Positions 24,806-37,435 are shown, numbered from the stretch's first letter. The stretch is 64,000 bases of DNA from Cacajao melanocephalus (GCA_963573385.1 CAUYLG010033102.1:1-64000); one strand, 5' to 3'. Numbers and translations: made by a program. The notes: generated by a model from the sequence alone, not told the origin.

Positions 24806-25400
24806 GCCAAGTGCTATCAGCAAAGAGGCAGCACTGGGATGCCCTGATCATCAGACACTTCTCTAGCCCCCATAATGAGTTGGAACAGAGATGCTACGTG
24901 CAAAGCCTGAGCCTGGAGCCTGGGGTGGTTTTCGGAAAGCAACACTGCCTCACCTGGGAGACACAAAAACCTTGAGAAAAGTGTGGAGCATGTGCTTGTG
25001 CTGAGGTTATCTATCTCTCTGGGGCCCAGGATACCCGGATGGACAGCTAGTTAACATTATTATTTTTGCCATTATTACTTTTGCATTCATAATTCCCCCG
25101 GACTCACTCTGCCCGCCCCCATCAACGTTATCTCCCCATTTGAAATGCCTTTCCTCAAAGTTCCTCTCCTCCCTGCTGTCTTTCTAGACCAGCTGAGTTC
25201 TCACTGACCTCCCGCTGCTCAGGACACTCTGACAGTCATCTGCTCGCGTTATTCTGCACGTGACCCTGACATTCCCAACTCGTTCCCATTAGGTATCCGG
25301 TGCCATGCCCGGGCATCCTTCGTTATTCCACCTCATTACCCAGCCAAAGTGGGTGTCTGCTAAATGCCTGCTGACTCATTAGTCATGGGTTGGAACATAG
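24806..25400 (+). other. Unique or very old L2-like sequence
   Basis: 25130-25390 is pyrimidine-rich with blocks that faintly recall L2 3' sequence ('GAAATGCCTTTCCTCAAAGT', 'AAATGCCTGCTGACTCATTA'). The rest shows nothing I can name. Confidence 0.35.
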
Positions 25401-26300
25401 AAATCATCTTGAAAAAACTGAATTGGGTGATACAATAGACTTTGCGAAAATAAGATATACCTGAATGAATGAGAAACAAGTTTTGGCAAAACAAGACAGT
25501 AGAATTATTCCATCATTCTACATCTAAAAAAAATTACGGGGAGAGAGAAAAATGAAAGTTCCCAGTGACATCAGCTTTGGCAGTCCCTAATGGAAAGTGG
25601 CCTTGCCAGAGCCCTGCTCCCTCGTTCAATCGGGAACGCTTTCCATTAATGCTATTAACCTGGCACCACCGTCAGAGGTGCAGCCTGCTGGGTCAAACGG
25701 GCTCGGTTCCAATTGCTGAATCATCTCCATCTCTTTTGCCCTTCCTAATACCTTCAAGAACTAGGAGAAGCAAAGGAGGGGAGCAAAAAATTAGAAGCAC
25801 CAAGTACTGTCAACATTAGCAAATCACTACTAGGAAATAGCTTGTCCACTTCCTTCCATTTCCTTCCAAGCCTGGGAACTCTCTCCATTAAAAACATTTC
25901 TCCACCGCATCCATGTTTTAGACTTCTCATTGTATCAGCCCAAAGGAAACGCTCAGCTCTCCTTTTCCAACCACATACCATGAAGTGATTTCCTTCTAAG
26001 GGAGGAAAATCACTCTTTCCAGTTTACAGCTTAATTGCTTGGCATCAATCAAGAAACCCTAGTCACATCCTGGGAATGCTGGGACCTTCTGAAAGCAGCC
26101 TGGAAGATCAGAAACCTTTCCAGCTGCCCCCTAGACTCAGCATGATTAAAAGGTACGGAAAGACCCCCAGATCAGAGATGTGGAGAAAAACACCGAGAAG
26201 GAAGTCAGACAAAACCAACAAGGAGGTAAATTTAATCTTCTCTGAGCTGGAAAATTAGAGCCAAGGGAATTCTATTATTAGGAAAGGCTCAGCAACCTCT
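25401..26300. other. Repeat-free block, candidate conserved non-coding DNA
   Basis: About 900 bp without an identifiable repeat in an otherwise repeat-dense window. It includes homeodomain-like ATTA/TAAT-containing phrases such as 'TTCCATTAATGCTATTAACC' near 25640 and 'CAATTGCTGAATCATC' near 25711. No coding frame of note. Function, if any, would be regulatory; this is an inference from absence of repeats. Confidence 0.35.
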
Positions 26301-26369
26301 GTTCTGAAGGCTGGGAGGGGGCAGGATGCAAAAAAGGCTGCACTGCCCTCTGTGGAGACCTAAAGCACT

Positions 26370-26525
26370 CAGCTAAGGGCTCTTCATTCATGATCTCGGT
26401 TAGTCATTGCACAACGTTTGGGAGCTGTTAGTAACTGAAAAATGGCCAGAGAAGTCAAGTAACTTGCCCTAGCTCATGAAACTAGGAAATGGCACAATCC
26501 CTAAACCAGGGAAGAATGGCTTTCC
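26370..26525 (+). mobile_element. MIR SINE
   Basis: Forward MIR: 'CATGATCTCGGTTAGTCATT', 'AGTCAAGTAACTTGCCCTAG', 'CTCATGAAACTAGGAAATGG'. Confidence 0.7.
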
Positions 26526-26604
26526 AAATTTATTTTCTTGCCATTCTTCTTTAGAGTTAAGCTTTTCCCCCTTCGACCCAGAACACGGCATGCTCTAAGG
26601 GTTG

Positions 26605-26818
26605 CCAGCAGTTCTCTCTAGCATGATGGGACTCAAAACTAGCTGCCTATTAGAACCACCTGGAGACGTGCTTTAACCTGCCGAGTGTTCGAGCCCCACC
26701 TCCAGTGATTCTGATTTTAATTGATCTGAGGTAGATCCTGGCTTAAGTAGGTTTTGAAAGTTCTCCAGGTGATTCTAACATATAGCCAGCACTAAGAATT
26801 CCTGCTCTAGCTGCAGAA
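26605..26818 (+). mobile_element. MER5A hAT-Charlie MITE
   Basis: Clear MER5A layout: 'TAGAACCACCTGGAGACGTG', 'GAGCCCCACCTCCAGTGATT', 'CTGATTTTAATTGATCTGAG', 'TTCTCCAGGTGATTCTAACA'. Confidence 0.85.
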
Positions 26819-26961
26819 GAAATGGAGGCAAAACACATGGCCCCTTCCACACCTGGGACTTGGATTTAATAGCATTTAATCCGTTTGGAGGGCTTTACTA
26901 AAGAAAAATCACTTTTGAAGGCTGCAGGCTTTCTAGCGGAATGTTACAGTTCTGCTTTATG

Positions 26962-27424
26962 ATACGGTAGGCTGAATAATAGTTCCCCAAAGAGCTTCAC
27001 ATCTTAATCCTTGGAACCTGTAAATAGGTTACTTTACACAGAAAAAGAGACTTTGCAGTTGTAATTAAAGATCTTGAGTTGAGGAGATTATCCTAGATTA
27101 TCTGGATTCCCCAGATGTAACCACAAGGGTCCTTCGAAGAGAGGAAGGGGAGTCAGAGTTAGAGAAGATGTGATGGTGGAAGTGGAGGTTGGAGTGGTGT
27201 GAGGAAGGGATGCAAGAAATGCAGTGGCCTCTAGAAGCTGGAAAAAGGAGAGGAAGCATTCTCCTTTAGATCCTCCAAAAAGAACAGTCCTGCCAGAGAC
27301 TTGACTTTAGCCCACTGAGACTGATTTTGAACTTCTGACCTCCAGATCCATAAGAATAAATTTGCATTGCTATGAGCCACTAAATTTGTGGGTTTTTGTT
27401 ACAGCAGCAAGGGGAACTAATAGA
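26962..27424 (+). mobile_element. MLT1C/D-type MaLR LTR
   Basis: Forward LTR: 'GGTAGGCTGAATAATAGTTC', 'ATCCTTGGAACCTGTAAATA', 'GGCCTCTAGAAGCTGGAAAA', 'TTTTGAACTTCTGACCTCCA', 'GAGCCACTAAATTTGTGGGT'. End near 'GGGAACTAATAGAGA'. About 460 bp. Confidence 0.88.
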
Positions 27425-27429
27425 GATAT

Positions 27430-27592
27430 TGTACAGCTCACTTCAGCTGTCTGAGGCTTGGGTTTCTCACCTTTAAAATGACATATTCATACCTACTTCA
27501 ATAGAGTAGTTGTGAAGACTAAATGCAATAATTATAAGGAATTGTTGTAGCTGGCACACAGTAAGTGTTCAATAAATAGTATCTACTATTAC
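27430..27592 (-). mobile_element. MIR SINE
   Basis: Antisense MIR: 'GGGTTTCTCACCTTTAAAAT', 'GTAGTTGTGAAGACTAAATG', 'AGCTGGCACACAGTAAGTGT', 'TCAATAAATAGTATC'. Confidence 0.85.
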
Positions 27593-27599
27593 ATTCATC

Positions 27600-28105
27600 T
27601 CTAGTCATCTCCTGAGGATCCCAGGTTCCTCATGTGGCAGCTCTGAGTCAGAACAGGTGGGGCAGAAAGTGGAAAAATATATAATAAGATGTGAGGATAA
27701 AGAGGCTTTTAGTTGTGCACAGATACATTTCTACAGGACAAGGGATCAAGGTGAATGGGAAGTAAATTAGCAAGAGAGCAGTGGTAGCAGAATTTCTCAG
27801 TCAGTGGACCTCTGGAGGATATTTGCACGTGTTGGTTCAGAATATCTTATCAGATTCCTGGCACTATTGGATCCACTTCCCAGGAACTCGGCCCCTCATT
27901 GTACAAATTCACACAGAAAAAGAAAAAAGGAATGAGAATCATCATAATACCTAAAGTACCCAGAAATACAAGTTTCCCTGTCCGAATACAGCCAACCGGT
28001 CAATTTCTGAGCTGTTGAACAATTTTAGGTTCTTAAGCTCTCACAGGAATAAAACATTGTTTTCTATCTATTTAGTATTGGTTGGATTATGAGTATTAAT
28101 GGACA
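27600..28105. other. Mostly unassigned sequence
   Basis: 27790-27890 faintly resembles a MER5 element ('AGTGGACCTCTGGAGGATAT', 'CAGATTCCTGGCACTATTGG'). The rest holds nothing I can name. Confidence 0.35.
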
Positions 28106-28107
28106 TT

Positions 28108-28298
28108 CTACCATGTATAAGACTTATGATCTTAGGCAAATTATTCTGTTCTTCAGCTTCTTCATCTGTAAAACAGGGACAAGGATAAGACTTACCTGTA
28201 TGGTTGTCATGAAGATTAAATGATTTACGCATGCAAAGGGCACAGTAAAGTGCCTGGCACATAGTCAAGTGCTCAGCAAGTTGGCTATTAACATTCCT
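28108..28298 (-). mobile_element. MIR SINE
   Basis: Antisense MIR, good order: 'TTCTTCATCTGTAAAACAGG', 'GTTGTCATGAAGATTAAATG', 'AAAGTGCCTGGCACATAGTC'. Confidence 0.88.
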
Positions 28299-28377
28299 AG
28301 CAGGCCTTTTTTTATTTTGGAAAAAGACATGAGGCTAGGTCAAGGAAGCCACCACTTAGAAGACCTTACATGAAGAC

Positions 28378-28640
28378 CCAGGCTGGATGGGGTGCAGTGG
28401 TGCAATCATAGCTCACTGCAGCCTCCAACTCTTGGGCTCAAGCAATCCTCCCACTTCAGCCTCCTGAGTAGCTAGGACTATAGATACAAGCCAGCACACC
28501 CAGCTAATTTTTTTATTTTTTTGTACAGACAGGGTCTTACCATGTTACCCAGGCTGGTCTTGAATTCATGGCCTCAACTGATCCTCCTGCCTTGGCCTCC
28601 CAAAGTGCTGAGATTACAGGTGTGAGCCACCATGCCTGGC
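28378..28640 (-). mobile_element. AluJ-type dimer, tail end missing
   Basis: Reversed Alu starting inside the right arm ('CCAGGCTGGATGGGGTGCAG') with no poly-T and ending 'CCACCATGCCTGGC'. The missing tail side suggests a later deletion. Confidence 0.9.
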
Positions 28641-28744
28641 AGAAATACAGAAATTATGAGTGTCTTTCTATCGTTGTATTTAGTTTTTTTTTTAAGGAGC
28701 TGCAAGAGAAAGTGGTCCAAAATAGGAGCCAGATACCGTCATAT

Positions 28745-29708
28745 ATTCACTCAGCCAATATTTATTGTGTCAATTATATACCAGAAACTTTTCTAGGGAC
28801 TAGGAGCCTAAAGATAAACAAAATCTGTTCCCTATGCACAAGGAGTGTTCAGCATAGTGGTGGAGACATGGTAGATTTCTAGCACAAGCCAGCAAGACAC
28901 ATGCTGCAATAAGAATAGGTAGGGCATGGTGAAGAGGTACACAGGAGAAACTCAAATGTGATCTGGGAGAAGGGACATCAGGGAGGACTTCCTGGAAGAA
29001 GCAACATCTAAATTGGCTGAGTAGTTTTGTAGATGGATGATAGGATGTGGAGAAGCCAGCTCTTCTGAAGTGTTGAGGGCAAGAGCAAGCAGTGTTTTCA
29101 GGAAACTGCAGTTAAGATGAGCCGGAGGGGTGGGGCCAGGCCTGAGAGGGGAGGTGAGAGATTCCACAGAAGTTCTAAATGCCCTTCAGATCACAGATCA
29201 CAGCGATGGAAAACCATGATAGGAGTTTGGATTTTAGCTTGAGGACAATGAAGAGCTGTTGAAAGGCTTTAAGGAGGGGAAATTTCATAATAAGATTTGA
29301 ACTTTAAAAGATCACTCTCAGGAGAGTAGTTGAAAGAGAAGATCAAAGTCAGAAAGACAAGCTGGAAAACTATTGCAATAATTCTGGTGAAAGAAAGAAG
29401 AAGATAGAGTCAAGGTACTGGCCGTGGGGAATGATTAGGCGTGGAAAGATTTTGAGATGTTAGAATTACAGACCTGCAGACTCTGTGGTCGGGTAAGAAA
29501 AAGGGAGGAAAAAAACTCTCATTTCCAAGTTTCTACCACTGTGAACAGTGGTACCATTCACTAATTCAGGAATTCCAGGAAGCCGTAGTTTGAGAGGCAG
29601 GTAATGAGCTTAACTTTTGACACCTTGATGTGGATACACTGAAGGCCTGTGGGACCTTCAAGTGGGCACGTGCAGTTAGCAGCTAGATATGAGCCTTGAA
29701 TTCAAGAT
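28745..29708 (-). mobile_element. L2 LINE 3' region, long fragment
   Basis: Nearly 1 kb of reversed L2: 'ATTTATTGTGTCAATTATAT', 'GGAGGACTTCCTGGAAGAAG', 'GGAGTTTGGATTTTAGCTTG', 'TATTGCAATAATTCTGGTGA', then 'GGCCTGTGGGACCTTCAAGT'. The order matches L2 read backwards over the whole length. No frame remains. Confidence 0.82.
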
Positions 29709-29724
29709 AAAGACTTGAGATTTG

Positions 29725-30038
29725 AGTCATTGGCCCATGTGTTGAAAGAGGGAGGTTATTGGATCAAGGGGGTGGTTTCCCCCATGCTGTTCTCATGGTA
29801 GTGAGTGAGTTCTCACAAGATCTAATGGTTTTCAAAGTGGCAGTTTTTTCCTGCATCCACACTTCTCCCTCCTGCAGCCATGTGAAGATGTGCCTGCTTC
29901 CCCTTCACCTTCTGCCATGATTGTAAGTTTCCTAAGGCCTCCCAGCCATGTGGAACTCTGAGTCAATGAAATGTTTTTCCTTTATAAATTACCCAGTCTC
30001 AGGAATTTCTTTATAGCAGTGTGAAAATGGACTAATAC
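29725..30038 (+). mobile_element. THE1/MST-type LTR, 5'-truncated
   Basis: Starts within the LTR ('GGCCCATGTGTTGAAAGAGG'), then 'CCCATGCTGTTCTCATGGTA', 'CACCTTCTGCCATGATTGTA', 'CCTTTATAAATTACCCAGTC', ending 'GAAAATGGACTAATACA'. Confidence 0.87.
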
Positions 30039-30159
30039 ACCCACATAGCTGTTTGACAGCAACTGCCCAAAGCTGAGTAATGATCCCTTCCATCTAAAGG
30101 CATAAGAGCATCCTGGTTTGCCACAGTCCTGACTACTCCCTATTTTATCACATGTAATC

Positions 30160-30553
30160 TGCTATAGTTTAGGTGTCCCATCCAAATCTCATGTTGGAGG
30201 TGGGACCATTGTTGAAGGTGGGGCCTGGTAGGTGTTTGGGTGTTTGGGTGTTTTGGTCATGGGTGCAGATCCCTTGTGGCTTGGTGCTGTACTCAAAACA
30301 GTGAGTTCTTGTGAGATCTGGTTATGCAAGTGTGTGGCACCTCCCCATCACTCCGTCTCTATGTGATGTGCCTGCTCCCACTTTGCCTTCTGCCATGAGT
30401 AAAAGCTACTTGAGGCCACCGCAGAAACCGAGCAGATGCCAGCACCATCCTTCCTGTACAGACTGCAGAACCATAAGTCAATTAAACCCTTTTCTTTATC
30501 AATTACTCAATCTCAGGTATTCCTTTATATCAATGCCAAAACAGCCCAACACA
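30160..30553 (+). mobile_element. MST-type solo LTR
   Basis: TGCTATAGTTTAGGTG start and AACAGCCCAACACA end. 'GGTGGGGCCTGGTAGGTGTT' and 'TGTACAGACTGCAGAACCAT' inside. The 5-bp flanks TAATC (30155-30159) and TAGTC (30554-30558) resemble a target duplication. An 8-bp unit GTGTTTGG is triplicated near 30232-30256. Longer flanking similarity is described under findings. Confidence 0.88.
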
Positions 30554-30604
30554 TAGTCTTTGCCATAGTCCCTAACACTCCCTATTTTATTACACCCAGT
30601 CTGC

Positions 30605-31150
30605 TTGACTCACTTATATTACTGTCTGGTTCCCAGAGGCATTTGAACTACCCCTGTTTTAAAGGGATATTACACAGCATATAGTTGATTTATCAATCTG
30701 CAGCTATCAGATTGATCTTGTTCACAAATAGTTCTAAAGAAGAAAATCCATAATATTATTTGGCAAGCTATTCAAACATTAAACCTTTCTCTTCTATCCA
30801 GAAAATTTTCTCCTCACTATAAATAGGCCAGTAAGAATAATATAGTCTCAAAGCTAAATGGCATGTTGTCCAACCACCTTATAAAATATTTTAGAAAACT
30901 GCAGGCCTAGATTGTGAAGATGCACAATAGCTAACAGGGACCAGGACCAGCTTCCCAGTGGAAAGCTTTCTGGAACTTCTCATTCTTTCCAGATTAGGCA
31001 TAGAAAATAGCTGCTTACTTTACTTTTTGAAAGCACTTTAGGCTTGGACTTGAAGGCAGGAAGTGTTTTTTTCTCTTATTTTAGGCTTTAGATTCTCGGT
31101 CAATTTATTGTCCTAATCTTAATTACCATGAAGATTATCTGTTAAACCCT
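30605..31150. other. Apparently unique AT-rich sequence
   Basis: About 550 bp with no repeat I can name and no coding frame. Confidence 0.45.
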
Positions 31151-31736
31151 CTTTTCATTTCCTGGGGCTTCCATAACCAAGTACTACAAACTAGGTGACT
31201 TAAAACCATGAAAATTCCTTTTCTCACAGTTCTGAGGGCTAGAATTCTGAAATCAAGGGGTCAGCAAGACCATGCTCCCTTCTAAGTCTCTCAGGGAGAA
31301 TCCTACTTTCTCTCCTGACTTCTGTTGGCTCCTGACCACCTTTGGCATACCTTGATTGTAGTTGCATCACTCCAATCTCTGCCTTTATCTTCACATAGGC
31401 TTCTTCCTTGTGTCTCCACATTTCTGTATCCTACTCTCTCTCTCTTATAAAGACATCAGTCATTGGGTTTAGAGTCCACCATTAACTTTATGTGTTAAAC
31501 TTGCCTGGGCTTAAATATGATTCTGGGTGTGTCTGTGAGGGTGTTTCCAGAAGGGACTGGCATTTGCACTGGTGAAATGAATAAAACAGATGGCCCTCCC
31601 CAATGTTGGTGGGCATGCCAACAGAACAAATCGGGGAGGAAACAAATCCACTCTCCTGCTTGGGCTGAGACATCCATCTTCTGCCCTGAGACATTGGGCC
31701 TTCTGGTTCTTAGGCTCTCAGATTCGGACTGGTACT

Positions 31737-32109
31737 GTATTAATCCATTCTCATATTGCTATAAAGACCTAAGACTAGGGAATTTATAGAGAAAATAGGT
31801 TCAATTGACTCACAGTTGCACAGGCTGTACAAGAAGCATGGCTGGGAGGCCTCAGAAAACTTATAATCATGGCAGAAGGAGAAGGGAAACAGGCACATCT
31901 TACATGGCCAGAGAAAGAGAAAGCGAGTGAAGGAAGAAATGCTACACACTTTAAACAACCAGACCTCGAGAGAACTCATTCACTATGATGAGAACACCAA
32001 GTGGGGATGTGCCTCCATCATTCAATCACCTCACATCAGGCCCTTCCTCCAACACTCAGAATTACAATTTCACATGGGATTTGGGTGGGGATACAGAGCC
32101 AAGCCATAT
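31737..32109 (-). mobile_element. THE1/MST-type LTR inserted in the nest
   Basis: Reversed solo LTR, TGTATTAATCCATTCTCATA to AGCCAAGCCATATCA, about 373 bp, with 'TCAATTGACTCACAGTTGCA' and 'GGGATTTGGGTGGGGATACA'. Complete ends. Confidence 0.9.
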
Positions 32110-32262
32110 CAGAGACTGGCACTATTGCCCTTCATTCTCAGGTTTTCAGCTTTGGGCTGAATTACACCACCAACTTTTGCATATCATGGGACTCCTTGGC
32201 CTTCATAACTGCACGAGCCAATTCCTATACTAAATCTCTTCATATATGTATGCATGTATATA

Positions 32263-32587
32263 CAGTTGGTCCTCTATGTCCATGGGTTCTGCATTCACAG
32301 ATTCGACCAACTGCAGATCAAAAATATTTGAGAAAAAAGTTGCATATGTACTGAACACATATAGACTTTGTTTCTTGTCCTTATAACAATACAACAACTA
32401 TTTACATAGCATTTACATTGTGTTAGGTATTATAAGTAATCCAAAGATAATTTAAAGTATACGGGAGGATGTGCATAGGTTATATGCTATACTGTGTCAT
32501 TTTATATCAGGGACTTGAACAACTGCGGATTTTGGTATCCAAGGGAGATCCTGGAACCAATCCCACACAGATACCAAGAGATGACTA
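32263..32587. mobile_element. MER2 (TcMar-Tigger MITE)
   Basis: CAGTTGGTCCTCTATGTCCA at one end and CACACAGATACCAAGAGATG at the other, with the MER2 interior ('CAACTATTTACATAGCATTT', 'GTATACGGGAGGATGTGCAT'). Terminal inverted repeats are visible, and TA dinucleotides flank both ends (32261-32262 and 32588-32589). Confidence 0.93.
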
Positions 32588-32944
32588 TAATTGGTTCTGT
32601 TTCTCTAGTGTTTTTGCTCCATTACAAACATTCTCCAAATTTTCCTAAAATGATAGGCAAATCCACTGGGGCTGATTATCTCACAGCACCTACATACTCC
32701 ATCACCTGACTAGTACAATCTCATCTTAGTTCATAAATTAACTGAATATATCTGCAAGGACCTTATTTCTAAGTAAGGTCACATCCTGAGGTTTTAGATG
32801 GATATGAATTTGGGGTGGAAGTGAGGGGTCAGGGTTATACTAGTCAAGCTACTACAAATCTCTCCAAATTTTCTTAAAATTGTAGGCCAGTCCACTGGAG
32901 CTGCTGATAATCTCATAGCTGATACACGTTTTACATGATTTCTG

Positions 32945-33158
32945 TAGGCCATCATGGTGTTGGCTTTTAAGAGATGATGTATACAAACCCTTGTTATCAT
33001 CAAGGTTCTCTAGGTCTTTACCTGCCATCCTTATAGTGAGCAACAATTGCGTATAATGGTCAACACTTGGGCTTTTGCGTCAGGCCCTGATTACCAGCTC
33101 TTTGGCTTTCATGCTCCAGCTTATCCCCCTCATGGCCACAAGATGTCTGTCCTAGCTA
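32945..33158. other. No recognisable feature
   Basis: Short unassigned stretch between the LTR nest and an L1. Confidence 0.35.
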
Positions 33159-33176
33159 CAAGAATCGTAGCTTCAC

Positions 33177-33778
33177 CGTTCACAGAAGCTAAGATTTGGA
33201 AGCAACCTATGTCCATCAGCAGATGAATGAATAAAGAAAATGTGGTACATATACACGTTGGAGCACTATTGAGCCATAAAAAAGAATGAGATCCTGTCAT
33301 TTGTAGTAAAATGGATGGAACTGAAGATCATTATGTTAAGTGAAATAAGCCAGACACAGAAAGACAAACATCACATGTCCTCATTTATTTGTGGGATCAA
33401 AAAATCAAAACAATTAAACTCATGGACATAGAGAGTAGAAGGATGGTTACCAGAGGCTGGGAAGGGTAGTAGGCGGGTGGGGAGGCACTGGGGATGATTA
33501 ATGGGTACAGAAGAAATAGAAAAAATGAGTAAGACCTACTATTTGATAGCACAACAGGGTGACTATAGTCAATAATAATTGTATACTTTAAAGTAAATAA
33601 AAGAGTAGAATTGGATTGTTCATAAGACAAAGGATAAATGCTTGAGGGGACAGATACTCCATTATCCATGGTGTGATTATTATGCATTGAATGTCTGTAT
33701 CAAAACATCTCATGTACCCCATAAATATATACACCTATTATGGACCCACAAAAATGAAAAAAAAATTTTTTTTTTTTA
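33177..33778 (+). mobile_element. L1PA8/L1PB-age LINE, 5'-truncated
   Basis: Last ~600 bp of a primate L1: 'CACGTTGGAGCACTATTGAG', 'CCATAAAAAAGAATGAGATC', 'TGGTTACCAGAGGCTGGGAA', 'CTCATGTACCCCATAAATAT' and an A-rich tail. Target duplication AAGAATCGTAGCTTCAC (33160-33176) and AAGAATCATAGCTTCAC (33779-33795). A standard truncated insertion. Confidence 0.94.
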
Positions 33779-33914
33779 AAGAATCATAGCTTCACAGAGT
33801 TACATCCAGGGATAGAAACTATTTTTCTGAAAGAGAAGAACTTTTCCCAGTAACCCCTCCCCCACCACATGCAGACTTTTCTCAGGTCCTGTTAGTCAAG
33901 ACCGCGTCACATAA

Positions 33915-35576
<1,662 letters not shown>

Positions 35577-35579
35577 TAA

Positions 35580-36512
35580 CATCTGTTCATACCCAGATGA
35601 ACAGAAGGGATGATGACTATATGAGATTTTTTAGCTCCTTTCTCTTCGAAGCAGACTTTGCTATCCAGGAAGAAGGAAGCAAAGAACAGCTATTTTGTTG
35701 GCTACCAACAGTATCCAACCGTCACCTTTAAAGCACACTTGACACAAAGAAAGTACTCACTGCTGTTCAATGTTGTTGTATTATTTTGTACATAAGAAGT
35801 TGATTTGCCTTTCCACTCTGCTCTCTAGCATGCTTTATAAAAAGCGACTAATTTATATGATTTTCTCAGCACCTTGTGAGAAGCAACAGACATTGATTTT
35901 TGAAAAATAGGTTATGTAACCTAAGATTTCAGCCAAATTGAGGGGAAAATCACAATATCACCCAGGACAATGCTTCAGGGCCCCTCACCAACCCATATCT
36001 CACAGGGGGGCCTTATATGTATCCCCTGGACTCAGGAAGCATAGCTGGTGAAATCTTATGAACTCAGACCTCCAGAAAGCTATTTCAGACAGTTTGATCA
36101 CAGAACTGTGTATGAGATTCTCAGGGTTTTTTTCTTCTGTGGAACTATATATCTCTTCCCAGTTGCTAACAACTCAAATGAACATTCCTTACATTCTATC
36201 CGTGTTTTTACATCTCAAGGAGCTTACATTCTATATTACATTATTTCATCTCCCTACAGAAATGTATTCACTGAATGGTTGCCACCCTATATCACTGATG
36301 TTATGATGTGCCCTTTTGCTTCATTTTAACATCTTTTAATTTAGAATGACTTTTACAGTCTGTGAAAAGTCATAATGTATTTGGCAGTGTTTTCCTTTTC
36401 TTACTGACACGTAAAATAATGATACATCTATTTTCAATGGTGTCTTAAATTCAACAAAGTATGGTATTTAAAATGTGACTCTATACTGTTCCAGGACTGA
36501 TATAAGAGATAA
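35580..36512. other. Apparently unique AT-rich sequence
   Basis: About 930 bp. Two overlapping plus-strand frames at 36048-36329 and 36058-36306 have no recognisable domain. No repeat named. Confidence 0.4.
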
Positions 36513-36514
36513 CT

Positions 36515-36867
36515 ACAGTCCTGCGTGACTTAACAACAGCATATATTGTGGAAAAAACGCATTGTTAGGCGATTTTCTCATGTGCAAACATCATAGAGTG
36601 TACTTACACAAATCTAGATGGTGCAGCTGCTCCACACTTAAGCTGGCTGTAAGATGCCACAATAGGATTGCTCCTAGCTACCAACCTCTACAGCATGTTA
36701 CTCTACTGAACACTGCAGGCAGCGGCAACACAATGGTAAGTATTTGTGCATCTAAACATATCTAATCACAGAAAAGGTACAGCAAAAATATGGTTTTACA
36801 ATCTTACGGGACCACCATAGTACATGCAGTCCCTCATTGACCAAAATGTAGTTGTGATGCATGCCTG
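36515..36867. mobile_element. Tigger-group MITE
   Basis: CAGTCCTGCGTGACTTAACA at the left and GATGCATGCCTG at the right, with 'ACATCATAGAGTGTACTTAC', 'ACACAATGGTAAGTATTTGT' and 'AATCTTACGGGACCACCATA' between. This is a known TcMar-type non-autonomous layout. TA precedes the left end. Confidence 0.85.
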
Positions 36868-37104
36868 CATTTGAAAACCACCTCCACACTTTCTATAAAA
36901 CCATATTATGCATCATGCAGTCTCTGGTTTAATGCCTCTAAAACAAAACTGGCACAATAAATCTTATCGAATTCTCTGCTTTTAGCTCTTTCTATGTCCA
37001 AGAAGGGGACTTGCGCACAGTAATGGCTCAACAAGTTGTTCCTGAAAATAATGTAAAATTAAGAATACAAAACTAGGCATAAACATTTGGAAGGGACTCC
37101 AGCA

Positions 37105-37435
37105 ACTGAATGGCTCTGAGGTGTAAACTTCACTGGGCTCTAGGCGTGGCCATGTGTCTGGCCAATGAAACACGAACAGAAGTGTTGACTGACACTTCCA
37201 TGAAGTCTCCTTATAGGGAGGAAAGAGACCTCTCTTCTCTCTTTCCTCCATCCCACTATCTAGAACTCGCCTATGGTAGCCTGGGCTCCAGTAACCATCT
37301 TGAGCCAAGAAAATAAGAGACATAGCCCTGATGGAGGGACAGAAAGTCTAAAGGAACCTAAGATTCTGATGACTGTGAAGCTGCCTGCCAACCCCAGGCT
37401 GCTTCCCTCCCAGACCTCTTTGGTTGTGAAGGAAG
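37105..37435 (+). mobile_element. Medium-reiteration repeat, same family as 4490-4885
   Basis: 'CTAGGCGTGGCCATGTGTCT', 'GGCCAATGAAACACGAACAG', 'AAGTGTTGACTGACACTTCC', 'GATGACTGTGAAGCTGCCTG' repeat the order seen at 4490-4885. Family name uncertain. Confidence 0.5.

Larger units (their letters stand above)
31485..32612 (+). mobile_element. LTR-like repeat, middle shell of the nest
   Basis: Forward pieces 31485-31736 ('TTAACTTTATGTGTTAAACT', 'GATTCTGGGTGTGTCTGTGA', 'CCTCCCCAATGTTGGTGGGC'), 32110-32262 ('CTTTGGGCTGAATTACACCA', 'GCACGAGCCAATTCCTATAC') and 32588-32612 ('TTGGTTCTGTTTCTCTAG'). The same family occurs reversed at 43206-44083. Two later insertions sit inside it. Confidence 0.65.
31155..32835 (-). 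mobile_element. MLT1-like MaLR LTR, outer shell of a nest
   Basis: Reversed LTR in two pieces. The left piece at 31155-31484 has 'CTTCCATAACCAAGTACTAC', 'CTCACAGTTCTGAGGGCTAG' and 'CATCAGTCATTGGGTTTAGA'. The right piece at about 32745-32835 has 'ATATCTGCAAGGACCTTATT' and 'TAAGGTCACATCCTGAGGTT'. The order is continuous across the gap, so what lies between was inserted later. Confidence 0.65.

Noticed and set aside
24428..24847. Frames with long Val-Cys or Thr-His runs
   Set aside because: Direct translation of the AC microsatellite at 24766-24805.
30311..30684. Overlapping frames of about 80 codons
   Set aside because: They lie in the MST LTR and its flank, with no retroviral domain and no similarity.
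32263..32587. Near-palindromic ends suggesting a regulatory hairpin
   Set aside because: Explained by the terminal inverted repeats of MER2.
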